Shown piece after piece: positions 44,155-53,382 of a DNA stretch of 64,000 nt (positions are counted from its first letter, which is position 1; every line of letters begins with the position of its first letter). Under the pieces are notes generated by a model, which worked only from the letters and a program-made list of their open reading frames with translations, had not been told where the DNA came from and made no database searches. Source of the DNA: 0-14-3-00-41-53 sp041500225 (lineage in GTDB: Bacteria > Nitrospirota > Thermodesulfovibrionia > Thermodesulfovibrionales > SM23-35); NCBI GenBank assembly GCA_041500225.1, contig JBGQLV010000007.1, positions 1-64,000 of the forward strand, read 5' to 3'. The translations under genes and the position numbers were made by a program.

Positions 44155-44977
44155 TTTTGAAGGTTATCGGTATTATTATTTCATCATTGACCTCTGGGAA
44201 TGGAGCAGCTTTCATTACTATTTTAATAGCTGCTGAATCGAGGATTTCATAGCCCGAACTTTTTTCGACCTTGATATACTGGGGGTATCCTTTGCTGTTA
44301 ATAGTAAAGCCTGTTATTACTGTCCCTTCGATCCTCTTTTTCCTTGCAAGAGAAGGATAAGTCTTTACCTTCTCAATAGAAGCCCTGATAAGATCATAAG
44401 GATTATTTGTATTACCTTTGTAAGAACTCTTTATCGTTGAAAAACCTGTGTTCTGGCTGGAAGTGATTTCTCCTGATCTGTCTATATGCGGACTTACTGC
44501 AACTCTGCTGATGTCATTTTTCAGTCCCATCTCGGTTATAGTCTCACCAACAGATGTGCTTTTATTATCATTGTTAAACAAGCCCGAAGAAATCTCTTCT
44601 TTGTACACCCTCTCACTAACCTTTCCATCGGTGCGAGTCGATTCTCGATGCGAGTCTCGGAATCGAGTCGTACCGACTTCGCTGAGAGTCGCTACGACCG
44701 ACCCTTGAGAGGGAGGGGCGGGTAGGGGGGATTGATTTGTCGCTTCCCTCTTTACAATGATACTTGATATTTTATCTTCATTTTTCTTTGTACTTTGAGA
44801 GGCCATTGAAGTGATGCCTGCCATTTCTTTGAATAAAGAGACTATCATATAGTCTGCAGGAACAAGGTCTACCCTGTCCCTGCCAATAACTGAAAAAACG
44901 GCAGTAATGATTGTTATATGAAAGATAAGTGAAAATAGTATATTTCGTCTGAGTTCCATACTTGTATTAGGTATCAA
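44129..44977 (-). CDS. tonB: TonB energy transducer with embedded repeat
   Basis: Transmits proton-motive energy to outer-membrane receptors. N-terminal membrane anchor (LFSLIFHITIITAVFSVIG), a linker, and C-terminal TonB domain (YPSLARKKRIEGTVITGFTINSKGYPQYIKVEKSSGYEILDSAAI). The linker contains a repeat-derived stretch (around residues 83-116, with GTTRFRDSHREST) encoded by 44628-44731. It follows btuB on the same strand by 23 bases, so it likely serves B12 uptake. Confidence 0.9.
   Translation of the reverse strand: MIPNTSMELRRNILFSLIFHITIITAVFSVIGRDRVDLVPADYMIVSLFKEMAGITSMASQSTKKNEDKISSIIVKREATNQSPLPAPPSQGSVVATLSEVGTTRFRDSHRESTRTDGKVSERVYKEEISSGLFNNDNKSTSVGETITEMGLKNDISRVAVSPHIDRSGEITSSQNTGFSTIKSSYKGNTNNPYDLIRASIEKVKTYPSLARKKRIEGTVITGFTINSKGYPQYIKVEKSSGYEILDSAAIKIVMKAAPFPEVNDEIIIPITFKIMDYSSSR
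44628..44731. repeat. Palindromic repeat inserted in the tonB linker
   Basis: Contains CGAGTCGATTC paired with GAATCGAGTCG (one mismatch), a CTTCGCTGAGAGTCGCT core shared with the REP-like repeats at 39252 and 48192, and a G-rich end GGGTAGGGGGG like the P-type ATPase repeat. The frame is kept open across it. Confidence 0.75.
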
Positions 44978-45000
44978 TCTATTATTATCAGGCCACGTAT

Positions 45001-47022
45001 TCAGAAATCAATTGTAACTCCAGCCAGGAAGTTTATCCTTGGCGAAGGATAGAATGCCTTTTCAATGGGAAATCCACCTATAACGCCAAATTCCTGGTAC
45101 TTGGTATTCGTTAGATTATTTATATTTAAAAAGGCATTTAAATATTTCCAATGATAGTTTATTTTACTGTTGAGAACCAGGTAACTTCCCTGGTCACCAA
45201 AATCATTAGAGAAATCACTGATAAAAGGACGTTCTCCGATATAAACGCCATTAAGGGCAAAGGTAAATCCCCTTCCTAAAAAAGTTACTACATCCACAGA
45301 CGCTTTATGTTTAGGAACATTTGGTACTTCCTTTCCTTTGAATGTACCTTCTTTTATCTCTGCGTCCAGATAGGTATAGCCAGCCCTCAACGTTAGCCAC
45401 TCGATAGGTTTCACAAAAAAGGAAATCTCGATGCCATCACGGCGCGTCTTTCCGTCCATGTTTTCATTGGTATAGGTTATCGGATTGAAAAAGATTTCTT
45501 TATCAGTATCGATTCTAAAGAAATTGAGATGAGCATATATATCGTCGGTAAAATAATGTCTTATCCCAACCTCATAATCATCTGTTGATTGGGGAACTAA
45601 ATCTGTATTTACTGTGTTTGTAAAAAAACTATAAAGCTCATCAAGAAGGGGATATCTGAAGCTCCTTGAAAAACTTAAATAGATATAAGACTTCTTGTAA
45701 AAAGTGTAGTTTATGCCGGCTGTGAATAAATCTTTGTGCATATCTATTTCTTCGTCAGGAGTACTCGGGTTAAAGGTAAATTCTACCCTATCATACCGAT
45801 ATCCTCCTGACAGGTACAACCTATCTAATATGTTGATTTCATCATGTAGGTAATAACCATAGTTTTTCTTCTGCAGATCGAACAGACCGATCGATGAAAC
45901 ACCGAAGAACAGTGATCTATTGACAATATCATTATCAGCCTTCACATAATCTACTCCGAGCGTGAGAGTATTTTTTGCTACACCTATAGTATTATTGAGA
46001 AGTATCTGCGGAGATACGATCACTGTTTTAATCTCGCTATCCCCTAAAAAATTCCCAAAGTCGCCGGAAGAAAAAGATAAGAATGCTCTTTTTCTAAAAG
46101 ATGTGTCTATTTTAAAAATATTATCATCAAGAAAGGAGACTTCCGGAACAAATTTAAAATAATAATCTTCGACGTCCATATAGTCATCTGGATGTTTAGA
46201 GTCGGTTCTTGAAGCTCCTGCTGCAAAATCACTTTCTTTCAATGCTCCCGGAAGTCCTGTGTTATCCTTATGATATCCAGTGCTAAAATATAATTTTATG
46301 AAGTCTTTTGGGGTATAACTTGCGTTTAACCCGACATCCTTCGCCTCAGTGTTACTATTATCTCTATATCCGTCAGAAGTCAAATAGTTCCCTGTCAAAG
46401 AAATCGAGAGACCATTGGAACTGTCGTTTAGATATGCACTGCTCTTGAAGGTGCCATAGCTTCCTGCAGAAAGTTCTCCGCCGGCATTAAACGTATCTCC
46501 TTCTTTTGTAATAATATTAATTACACCCCCGGTAGCATTATCGCCGTAAAGGATGCTTCCTCTTCCTCCCCGTATGATTTCAATTCTCTTCACTCGTTCG
46601 AGGGGGATTTCAGTCCAATCAACCCCGCTAAGATCAGGTTGGTTGATCCGTCTTCCATCTACTAATACCAACGTGTTTAAGGGAGCAGTTTCTCCAAAAC
46701 CTCGTAAGTCAACGGTATAATTCCGACGATTTCCTGTTATATCATTAACCTGGATGCCAATCTCTGTTCTAAGAAGCTCAGGAATGTTTTGTGCGGAAGA
46801 ATTTTTAATATCTTTTTCAGTTATAACGGTTATATTTGCAGGAACTTTAGATGGTTGTTCCTCATATCTTGTTGCGGTGACTACCACTTCTTCCAACTTT
46901 ATTTCCTTCTCTGCAAATGATAAAGTGAAAAGTGAAAAGTAAAAAGTAAAAAGTGATAAAATACAAATGATGAGTTTCAAAAACCGATGACTGATGACTG
47001 ATGACTGATAACTTGTTTTCAT
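45001..47022 (-). CDS. btuB: TonB-dependent outer-membrane receptor, cobalamin (BtuB-like)
   Basis: A 673-residue outer-membrane transporter. Signal peptide (about 1-36), TonB box around EVVVTATR, plug domain (PELLRTEIGIQVNDITGNRRNYTVDLRGF, then GDNATGGVINIITKEG) and a 22-strand barrel ending in an aromatic residue. A cobalamin riboswitch precedes it, so B12 or a corrinoid is the likely cargo. The signal peptide is encoded partly by heptamer repeats. The TonB gene follows. Confidence 0.93.
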   Translation of the reverse strand: MKTSYQSSVISHRFLKLIICILSLFTFYFSLFTLSFAEKEIKLEEVVVTATRYEEQPSKVPANITVITEKDIKNSSAQNIPELLRTEIGIQVNDITGNRRNYTVDLRGFGETAPLNTLVLVDGRRINQPDLSGVDWTEIPLERVKRIEIIRGGRGSILYGDNATGGVINIITKEGDTFNAGGELSAGSYGTFKSSAYLNDSSNGLSISLTGNYLTSDGYRDNSNTEAKDVGLNASYTPKDFIKLYFSTGYHKDNTGLPGALKESDFAAGASRTDSKHPDDYMDVEDYYFKFVPEVSFLDDNIFKIDTSFRKRAFLSFSSGDFGNFLGDSEIKTVIVSPQILLNNTIGVAKNTLTLGVDYVKADNDIVNRSLFFGVSSIGLFDLQKKNYGYYLHDEINILDRLYLSGGYRYDRVEFTFNPSTPDEEIDMHKDLFTAGINYTFYKKSYIYLSFSRSFRYPLLDELYSFFTNTVNTDLVPQSTDDYEVGIRHYFTDDIYAHLNFFRIDTDKEIFFNPITYTNENMDGKTRRDGIEISFFVKPIEWLTLRAGYTYLDAEIKEGTFKGKEVPNVPKHKASVDVVTFLGRGFTFALNGVYIGERPFISDFSNDFGDQGSYLVLNSKINYHWKYLNAFLNINNLTNTKYQEFGVIGGFPIEKAFYPSPRINFLAGVTIDF
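46924..46958. repeat. Heptamer tandem repeat in the btuB signal peptide (AGTGAAA type)
   Basis: Five 7-base units: AGTGAAA twice, AGTAAAA twice, AGTGATA. They encode the SLFTFYFSLFTLSF part of the signal peptide. Confidence 0.75.
46986..47013. repeat. Heptamer tandem repeat at the btuB N terminus (GATGACT type)
   Basis: Four 7-base units: GATGACT three times and GATAACT, at the first codons of btuB. Confidence 0.75.
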
Positions 47023-47056
47023 ACTTTCCTCCCTCGGGAATATTTGTTTGTAGATC

Positions 47057-47222
47057 TAATGGTCTGGAGAGGTCTTCCGGCTCAGGGCATCCTACTTACC
47101 CGCCTTCCCATCCCGATATATCGGGACAGTGGCTAATTCAGGTTTTCGTTCCCTTCACGGCTGCGGGGCAGCTGAGGATTTTCACCCCTCTTCCCTGACA
47201 TCCAGCCAGCATAAATTTAAAT
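47057..47222 (-). promoter_or_regulatory. Cobalamin riboswitch controlling btuB
   Basis: On the minus strand the leader shows the B12-box-type GCCACTG, GGGAAGGCGGG, GAGCCGGAAGACCT and AGCTGCCCCGCAGC segments of a cobalamin riboswitch. A CCCGATATATCGGG palindrome sits in the variable arm. It lies 35 bases before the btuB start and probably represses it when B12 is present. Confidence 0.9.
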
Positions 47223-47307
47223 CCTAAAAATCCAGAATCTTAAATCCTTTCTCACCTCCTTCTGATAATATGCCCTTACATAATTCTTTTTGTTTCGCTA
47301 AGTCTTA

Positions 47308-48111
47308 TTAAATAGAGAGTCGCGACCATGCTACTACCATCAATAAAAAGATTATTTCTGTGATCTCACTTATTGCACCGAGTGTGTCACCTGTGAGGCC
47401 GCTGAATTTTTTATTAAAAAATCTCGTCGCCGAAAAACTTATGATGTAAAGTATAAATAATGAAAGCAGTAAAAATTGCAGATAACTTGATGAAAAGCGC
47501 ATGAAGCTAAGGGCACCAACCATGGAACAGACAACAGCTGCTGTAGCAAGCAAAAACTCTCTTGCACCCGTACTATCAATAAATATCTTTCCGAGTCCGT
47601 TCTGTCTTGCAGATATCCCATGAAATATCGCCGTATTCATTGCCCATTTTGAAAATACAGGCATCAAAAAAAGTAAGCCATAAGCAGTAAAAGGTGTGCT
47701 GGTAAGGAGAATCGAATTAATGAATAAGAATTTCAATAAAATTGAAATTACTATTGCAACTACTCCGATCGCTCCTGTAGAGCTGTCTTTCATCACCGAG
47801 AGTCTTTTTTCTTTATATGTTGTTTCATTTCCGCTTGATTTTACAGACAGCGCATCGAATGTATCAGCAAGCCCATCAAGGTGAAAACCTCCATTACTGA
47901 TTATCAAAATCAAAATTATAAGTCCGCTTGTGATTTCTACAGGAAAAACTTTAATCAGTAATGTAAGGGACAATACAGCCAGTAGACCTTGAAACACTCC
48001 TACAACTGGGAAAAAAGCTGCTGATTGAGACATCTCTTTTTCAGAAATATCCCCTTTGACATTCAAAGGTATGATGGTTAGAAACTGAAATGCAAGCAAT
48101 AGTTTTTTCAT
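47308..48111 (-). CDS. cobS: Adenosylcobinamide-GDP ribazoletransferase (cobalamin synthase)
   Basis: Joins the lower ligand to the corrin in the last step of B12 assembly. A 267-residue membrane protein with about seven helices and the motif GGFHLDGLADTFDAL (Asp residues) and DSSTGAIGVVA. Standard order with cobT and cobU on the same strand. Lies downstream of cobT across a REP-like repeat. Confidence 0.94.
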   Translation of the reverse strand: MKKLLLAFQFLTIIPLNVKGDISEKEMSQSAAFFPVVGVFQGLLAVLSLTLLIKVFPVEITSGLIILILIISNGGFHLDGLADTFDALSVKSSGNETTYKEKRLSVMKDSSTGAIGVVAIVISILLKFLFINSILLTSTPFTAYGLLFLMPVFSKWAMNTAIFHGISARQNGLGKIFIDSTGAREFLLATAAVVCSMVGALSFMRFSSSYLQFLLLSLFILYIISFSATRFFNKKFSGLTGDTLGAISEITEIIFLLMVVAWSRLSI

Positions 48112-48191
48112 AAAAATTTAGTAATTTTGCATTTTAAATTTTTAATCAAAGAATTTCTCGAAGCTCAGCTTCGGGGTAAAAATATATGTCC

Positions 48192-48295
48192 TGTCATTCC
48201 TGCGAAGGCAGAAATCCAGAAAATATAAAACACTGGATTCCGCATCTCGATGCGAGTCTTCGCTGAGAGTCGCTCCGACAAGTGCGGAATGACAA
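48192..48295. repeat. REP-like repeat, copy B
   Basis: Nearly identical to copy A at 39252-39357 over the TGTCATTCC...GCGGAATGACAA span. It lies between cobS and cobT and does not break either gene. Confidence 0.85.
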
Positions 48296-48346
48296 CAGAT
48301 TTTTTCAGTTGTGATACCTCGCAGCTTGCTGCGGGGTAGTTCATTT

Positions 48347-49459
48347 TTAAGCTTCATTGGATACTCCCGCCTCACTGAATGTAGCCATCTCTTTATAAAT
48401 CTTAAGCCCTGCTTCTATAATAAGCATTGCGAGGGCAGCACCTGTGCCTTCACCGAGTCTTAAGTTAAGGTCGAGAATAGGTTGTAAACCCATTTTATCG
48501 AGCATTGCTTTATGTCCGACTTCAACAGAGTTATGTGCTGCAAACATATAGTCTTTTATTTTTGGCTCAAGACAATAAGCTATCAAAGCACCTGCAGTTG
48601 AGATAAAACCATCAATAACAACAGGTATCTGATTTGCTGTTGTACCGATAATCAACCCGGCAATACCGCCGATCTCAGTACCTCCGACCTTTGAAAGAAC
48701 ATCGATAGGGTCTGAGGGGTCGGGTTTGTTTATAGCAATTGCATCCTCAATTACCTTAATCTTGTTTCTTAATGCATCACCACTAATTCCAGTTCCTCTG
48801 CCTGTTACCTCTGATACAGTTTTTCCAGTCAAAACTGCTGCTATTGCAGATGATGGCGTAGTGTTTGCAATCCCCATCTCTCCAGCACCCAAAATTTTAT
48901 AGCCTTTCTGTACATATTCTTTTGCAAGTTCAATCCCAACATCAATGCATCTTATTGCCTCCTGCCTGGTCATGGCAGGTCCATATCGCATATTCTTCGT
49001 CCCCATAATGACCTTCTTTGAAATAAAATCTGTAAGGGGACTGTCCCAAGATTTACGGGCGAAGCGAAGCGAAGCCGTAGAATCGGGACTGTCTCCCTCT
49101 TTCGTAAAATCAAAATCAACTCCTATGTCAATCACAACAACATCAGCTCCTGCATGATGTGCAAGTACATTTATTCCGGCTCCGCCATTTAAGAAATTGA
49201 ATACCATCTGTTTTGTTACTTCTTTTGGAAAGGCTGAAACGCCTTCTTCTGAGACTCCGTGGTCACCTGCAAAAATGAAAATGACTTTTTTATCAAGCAC
49301 AGGCATAGTGTTTTCTGTGATTGCTACAATCTTTTTTGCAAATTCCTCAAGCCTTCCGAGGCTTCCCTGCGGTTTTGTTAGATTATCGAGGCGTTTCTGC
49401 GCCTTCTCAGCAAACTCAATCTTAACAGGGGCTATCTTTTTAAGTATCTCCTGCATCAT
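48347..49459 (-). CDS. cobT: Nicotinate-nucleotide-dimethylbenzimidazole phosphoribosyltransferase
   Basis: Makes alpha-ribazole phosphate for the lower ligand. 370 residues with NLTKPQGSLGRLEEFA near the start, GAGEMGIANTTPSSA, and the catalytic Glu in RLGEGTGAALA. A stretch near residue 125-140 (KEGDSPDSTASLRFARKSWDSPLTD) is encoded by a repeat and is not typical of CobT. Overlaps cobU by 20 bases. Confidence 0.94.
   Translation of the reverse strand: MMQEILKKIAPVKIEFAEKAQKRLDNLTKPQGSLGRLEEFAKKIVAITENTMPVLDKKVIFIFAGDHGVSEEGVSAFPKEVTKQMVFNFLNGGAGINVLAHHAGADVVVIDIGVDFDFTKEGDSPDSTASLRFARKSWDSPLTDFISKKVIMGTKNMRYGPAMTRQEAIRCIDVGIELAKEYVQKGYKILGAGEMGIANTTPSSAIAAVLTGKTVSEVTGRGTGISGDALRNKIKVIEDAIAINKPDPSDPIDVLSKVGGTEIGGIAGLIIGTTANQIPVVIDGFISTAGALIAYCLEPKIKDYMFAAHNSVEVGHKAMLDKMGLQPILDLNLRLGEGTGAALAMLIIEAGLKIYKEMATFSEAGVSNEA
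49035..49100. repeat. Palindromic repeat inside cobT
   Basis: GGGGACTGTCCC and GGGACTGTCTCCC flank GCGAAGCGAAGCGAAGCC. The frame remains open across it. Confidence 0.7.
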
Positions 49460-49979
49460 GTTTCTCCTTTATCTTTACCGGTATGCCTGCCACTACCATA
49501 TAGACCTCATCCGATGTCGACGCAATCTTCTGATTTAAGAGTCCTGCCATGTCTCTGAATTTTCGTGAGAGTTCATTATCCGGGACTATTCCCATACCCA
49601 CTTCATTCGAGACGATAAACAGTGGACAGTGAACAGTGGACAGTGAACAGCAAAATGATTCAATCTCCCTTTCGATCTTTTTATTATTCATAAAAAGATT
49701 AGAAAGCCAGAGAGTAAGGCAGTCTATTAAGATTACGCTGTATTTGCCTTCTATCTCTTTAATCACCTCAGCAATCTTTAATGGTTCTTCATAAGTAACC
49801 CAGTCATTACCTCTCTGACGTTTATGATTTTCTATCCTTTGCCGCATCTCTTCATCGAGTGCTTCAGCAGTGGCAATATATGCCTTTTTGCCATTAATCT
49901 TAGATGCCTCAGCCATTGCGAATGAACTCTTTCCGCTTCTTGCACCGCCAGTGATAAAGACTATCTTTTTATTAAACAA
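49440..49979 (-). CDS. cobU: Adenosylcobinamide kinase/guanylyltransferase
   Basis: Phosphorylates and guanylylates adenosylcobinamide. 179 residues with P-loop FITGGARSGKSSFA, IDCLTLWLSN, SNEVGMGIVPDN and RDMAGLLNQ. The segment IESFCCSLSTVHCPLFIVSNEVG is partly encoded by a heptamer array, replacing the usual helix between the strand and SNEVG. Confidence 0.93.
   Translation of the reverse strand: MFNKKIVFITGGARSGKSSFAMAEASKINGKKAYIATAEALDEEMRQRIENHKRQRGNDWVTYEEPLKIAEVIKEIEGKYSVILIDCLTLWLSNLFMNNKKIEREIESFCCSLSTVHCPLFIVSNEVGMGIVPDNELSRKFRDMAGLLNQKIASTSDEVYMVVAGIPVKIKEKHDAGDT
49621..49648. repeat. Heptamer tandem repeat inside cobU (AGTGGAC type)
   Basis: Four 7-base units: AGTGGAC, AGTGAAC, AGTGGAC, AGTGAAC. 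They encode part of CSLSTVHCPL. Confidence 0.75.
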
Positions 49980-50809
49980 TCTGCTATCTCCTCAATGCCT
50001 TTGATAACCCTCGGTCCGAGTCTGTAAAGGCTATCACTTACATAAAAGACAGAACCATTTTTAACTGCCGGTACTATTGCTAATCTTTTCAGAAGTCCTT
50101 TTGAAACCTCTTTCATGCTTACATGACCCCTGCCAATAAAAATTACATCTGGGGACTGACGGATGATCTCCTCTATAGAGTATTTTGGATATGAGGCTTT
50201 TGCTTTTGAAGCTATATTTTCATAGCCAAGAACAGTAATTGCATCGTCTATAGCAGTGCCGGGTCCTGCAACTATTAATGGTTCAGGCCAGACTATAAAT
50301 AGGATCTTCCTGAGTTTTGTGTTTTTACCAACTGCTAATTTGTTAATTTTGACTTCTATCTCTTTTGCAAGCTCATCTGCCTTATTTTTTACACCGAGGG
50401 GAGTACCTAAATCTCTTATCCCACCAGGCAGCTCAAGCAACCTCCGTGCTTTAAACACGTATGTTCTAATTTTTAGTGAATGTAATCTCTCTTCAAACTC
50501 CTTTGGATTGCCGTCAGTGGTCATAACTACAATATCGGGCTTTAATGAGACAACTGCCTCTAATGACGGATTTGACATTCCACCTATCTTCTGTTTCTTT
50601 TTTGCCTCCTCAGGATAGTCACAGAAATTTGTGATGCCGACAATCCTGTCACCGAGTCCCATTGCAAAAAGGATTTCTGTAATATTTGGTGCGAGGGAGA
50701 TAATTCGCTTTGGTGGCTCAGCATAAACGGCAGTGATGAGTGACAAGTGAAAAGTGATAAGAAAAATAAAACAGAAGAGAAATTTTGAAAACTGGAAACT
50801 TGATTTCAT
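49961..50809 (-). CDS. btuF: Periplasmic cobalamin-binding ABC transporter protein (BtuF-like)
   Basis: A 282-residue secreted binding protein. Signal peptide (about 1-30) then PPKRIISLAPNITEILFAMGLGDRIVGITNFCDYPEEAKK, typical of the BtuF/FhuD helical-backbone family. No btuCD genes are in the window. A cobalamin riboswitch precedes it and the cobU-cobT-cobS genes follow on the strand, forming one operon. Confidence 0.92.
   Translation of the reverse strand: MKSSFQFSKFLFCFIFLITFHLSLITAVYAEPPKRIISLAPNITEILFAMGLGDRIVGITNFCDYPEEAKKKQKIGGMSNPSLEAVVSLKPDIVVMTTDGNPKEFEERLHSLKIRTYVFKARRLLELPGGIRDLGTPLGVKNKADELAKEIEVKINKLAVGKNTKLRKILFIVWPEPLIVAGPGTAIDDAITVLGYENIASKAKASYPKYSIEEIIRQSPDVIFIGRGHVSMKEVSKGLLKRLAIVPAVKNGSVFYVSDSLYRLGPRVIKGIEEIADCLIKR
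50732..50759. repeat. Heptamer tandem repeat in the btuF signal peptide (AGTGATG type)
   Basis: Four 7-base units: AGTGATG, AGTGACA, AGTGAAA, AGTGATA. They encode part of the FLITFHLSLITA signal segment. Confidence 0.75.
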
Positions 50810-50844
50810 CTTTTCCTCCCTCGAGAAATTTTGATTAAAGAACT

Positions 50845-51012
50845 TTTGGTCTGGACAGGTTTTCCGGCTTAGGGCTACCTACTTACCCGCCTTCCCATCC
50901 CGATATATCGGGTCAGTGGCTTATTCCGGGCTTTCGTTCCCTTCACGGCTGCGGGGCAGCGGAAGAATTACCTTATTGGTTTACTCCTCTTCCCTGACTT
51001 CCAGCCAAAATA
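50845..51012 (-). promoter_or_regulatory. Cobalamin riboswitch controlling btuF-cobUTS
   Basis: Same layout as the 47057 riboswitch: GCCACTG, GGGAAGGCGGG, and the same CCCGATATATCGGG palindrome in the variable arm. It lies 36 bases before the btuF start. Confidence 0.9.
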
Positions 51013-51108
51013 TGAATACCTCAATGCTAAACTTTAAATTGTTATCTCCTTCCTAAGAAATTCGTCATTTTATATCACATTTCATGTGTCATTTTCAATA
51101 ATGTTTAT

Positions 51109-51483
51109 TTAAAAATTCCCGGTCAATTTATCTACCAGCTTCCCTTCGTATTCAGGAAAGTCCTCGAAGTCCAAGGGTCTCTTGCGTGTCATATTAAGTT
51201 TTAAAAGTTTGAAATTCAGCTCTCTGAGCTTCTTAATCCTTTCCTTATCATCATCGGTTGTGTTCATCAATGAACACATATTTACCACTTCGTTTCTAAA
51301 CTCAAGCTCGGGAGGTATACAGCCGGCATTTTTTAAAATCCTGTAAGCCATTCTCAGGTCTTCAGGAATCCATGTCTCATCCTCAAAATCGATAGGTTTC
51401 CCTTTTCCTTCAAGGTTGTCAAACTCGCCATTCGCTATAGCTTCTATAATTCGCCTTTCAGCAATTCTGTAAAAAAATTCCAT
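51109..51483 (-). CDS. DUF1992 protein (DnaJ-like)
   Basis: A 124-residue protein with the DUF1992 pattern RIAERRIIEAIANGEFDNLEGKGKPIDFED and MAYRILKNAGCIPPELEFRNEV, related to the C-terminal domain of DNAJC28. It has no J domain. The function is unknown. It lies just downstream of nadA. Confidence 0.85.
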   Translation of the reverse strand: MEFFYRIAERRIIEAIANGEFDNLEGKGKPIDFEDETWIPEDLRMAYRILKNAGCIPPELEFRNEVVNMCSLMNTTDDDKERIKKLRELNFKLLKLNMTRKRPLDFEDFPEYEGKLVDKLTGNF

Positions 51484-51493
51484 GGCAGTATAT

Positions 51494-52480
51494 TTATCTT
51501 ACTTCAAGCATTCTGTCAAGTGCCCTTTTTGCAGTAACCCTTATTTCTTCAGGCACTTTAATAATATATTTGTTTTCTTTCAATGCCCTGACAACACTCT
51601 TGAGTGTGGTCTTCTTCATATTCGGGCATATCATATCTTTTCTTAATGGATAGAATATCTTATCAGGGTTTTCTTTTTTCAATCGATACATAAGGCCTAT
51701 CTCAGTGCCTACTATAAACTCTTTCTCAGAGGATGCCTTTGCAAATCTCAACATCCCGGAGGTGCTCGTTACATGATCTGCCATTTCGAGTACATCAAGC
51801 CTGCATTCCGGATGAGCCATTAAAAGGGCTTTGGGATGTTCTGCCCTTGCCTTTTTTACATCTTCCGGTCTTACTCTTTCATGCACATGGCAAAAGCCGT
51901 CCCATGCAATAACCTGTTTTTTTGTATTCCTCTGTGCCCACATGGATAAGTTTCTGTCAGGTATGCATATCACTTTTTCGTCAGGCAATGATTCAATGAC
52001 TTTAACAACATTGGCTGAGGTACAACAGATGTCGCTTTCTGCCTTAACATCAGCTGTTGTATTCACATAAGTCACAACAGGTACACCTGGATACTGTGCC
52101 TTTATGTCTTTCAACGTAAACTCAGGAGGGTATATGTAAGGAGGCGGGTTATTAAAACCCGGGAAGCTTTTTCTTTCCCGTCTTGGTGAATCTACATGGA
52201 TCATATCAGCCATCGGGCATCCGGCATCAATCTCTGTGAGGAGAACAAGCTTATCAGGGGAAAGGATCGAAGCGCTTTCTGCCATGAAATTAACACCTGC
52301 AAAGACTATAACATCACAATCTATAGCAGATGCGGTCCTTGAGAGTTCAAGCGAATCGCCTACAAAGTCAGCTATTTCTTGAACCTCATCCCTCTGGTAG
52401 TTATGGGCAAGTATAATTGCGCGCCGCTGATTTTTTAGCTTCAAAATCTCTTCCCGGGGAAGGGCTTCATCAAAAGGCAT
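51494..52480 (-). CDS. nadA: Quinolinate synthase
   Basis: Makes quinolinate for NAD from iminoaspartate and dihydroxyacetone phosphate with a 4Fe-4S cluster. 328 residues with AHNYQRDEVQEIADFVGDSLELSR, the cluster cysteines in CCTSANVVK, HPECRLDV and ICPNMKKTT, and TSTSGMLRFA-type glycine loop (TSTSGMLR). nadB and nadC are not adjacent. Confidence 0.96.
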   Translation of the reverse strand: MPFDEALPREEILKLKNQRRAIILAHNYQRDEVQEIADFVGDSLELSRTASAIDCDVIVFAGVNFMAESASILSPDKLVLLTEIDAGCPMADMIHVDSPRRERKSFPGFNNPPPYIYPPEFTLKDIKAQYPGVPVVTYVNTTADVKAESDICCTSANVVKVIESLPDEKVICIPDRNLSMWAQRNTKKQVIAWDGFCHVHERVRPEDVKKARAEHPKALLMAHPECRLDVLEMADHVTSTSGMLRFAKASSEKEFIVGTEIGLMYRLKKENPDKIFYPLRKDMICPNMKKTTLKSVVRALKENKYIIKVPEEIRVTAKRALDRMLEVR

Positions 52481-53197
52481 TTAGAACCTGACAGGATTCT
52501 TTAAAAAAAGAGCGGAATTTGTGAAAAGGACGGTACCGTCCTCTAAGATGATTTTATAAATCGGTTCACGTTTGTTCTCTTTTTTAGCTGAATCATCTCC
52601 TGTTAAAGGATGTGTCGTCTTGCCATTATAAAGTGAGAGGACTTTGCTGACATACTGTTTTGTTTCTGTAATCGGGGGAACTAACCCAAACTTCTCAACA
52701 GTCTTTGGGCCTGCATTATAAGCAGCAAGTGCAAGGGTCAGATCTCCGTTAAACCGTTCAAGGAGATATTTCAGGTATCTTGTACCACCTTCGATATTCT
52801 CTTCAGGGTTAAACGGATTACGCACATTCATATCACTTGCTGTTGCGGGCATGAGCTGCATAAGACCCATTGCCCCTTTTCTCGAAACAGCCCTGCTGTT
52901 CCAGTTAGACTCTGTCTTTATAACTGCCTTTATAAGTGAAGGATCTATATTATAGACTGCTGCCTTTTCATGTACTATCCCGTGATAATCTGTGTTACCC
53001 TTAGAATCTGTTCGGGCAGTTTGCTGCTGAACAGGCGTTGTATCTGCCTTTTCTTTAAAAACCCTGTTTGCCTTCTTGCCAAAAGGTGCATCTGTATAGC
53101 AGATTATTCCGTTTTCATCTACATACTTGTAGATATCTGCATAAGCAGCATTAAAAATAAACAGGACAAAACAAAATACTATCAGGATGTATCTCAT
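52481..53197 (-). CDS. Lytic transglycosylase with N-terminal DUF4124-like domain
   Basis: Cleaves peptidoglycan in the periplasm. Signal peptide (1-22), a DUF4124-type segment (ADIYKYVDENGIICYTDAP), then an SLT domain with catalytic Glu in TESNWNSRAVSRKGAMGLMQLMP and AYNAGPKTVEKFG. 238 residues. Ends directly before nadA. Confidence 0.94.
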   Translation of the reverse strand: MRYILIVFCFVLFIFNAAYADIYKYVDENGIICYTDAPFGKKANRVFKEKADTTPVQQQTARTDSKGNTDYHGIVHEKAAVYNIDPSLIKAVIKTESNWNSRAVSRKGAMGLMQLMPATASDMNVRNPFNPEENIEGGTRYLKYLLERFNGDLTLALAAYNAGPKTVEKFGLVPPITETKQYVSKVLSLYNGKTTHPLTGDDSAKKENKREPIYKIILEDGTVLFTNSALFLKNPVRF

Positions 53198-53382
53198 AAC
53201 AAAATCTTATCATTAAAGGGTTTGTCTGTCAATATTGAATACATAAGTGATAATTTTTGAAGAGAAGGGAGATATAGGGGATTTATTCTTTTTGAAACTA
53301 TAGGCTTGAGCGCCTCAGACGTACCTGTATGCCTAAGGCATATTCGAGGCCCGTTGGGACCGTCAGGAAAATCAGGGAATAT

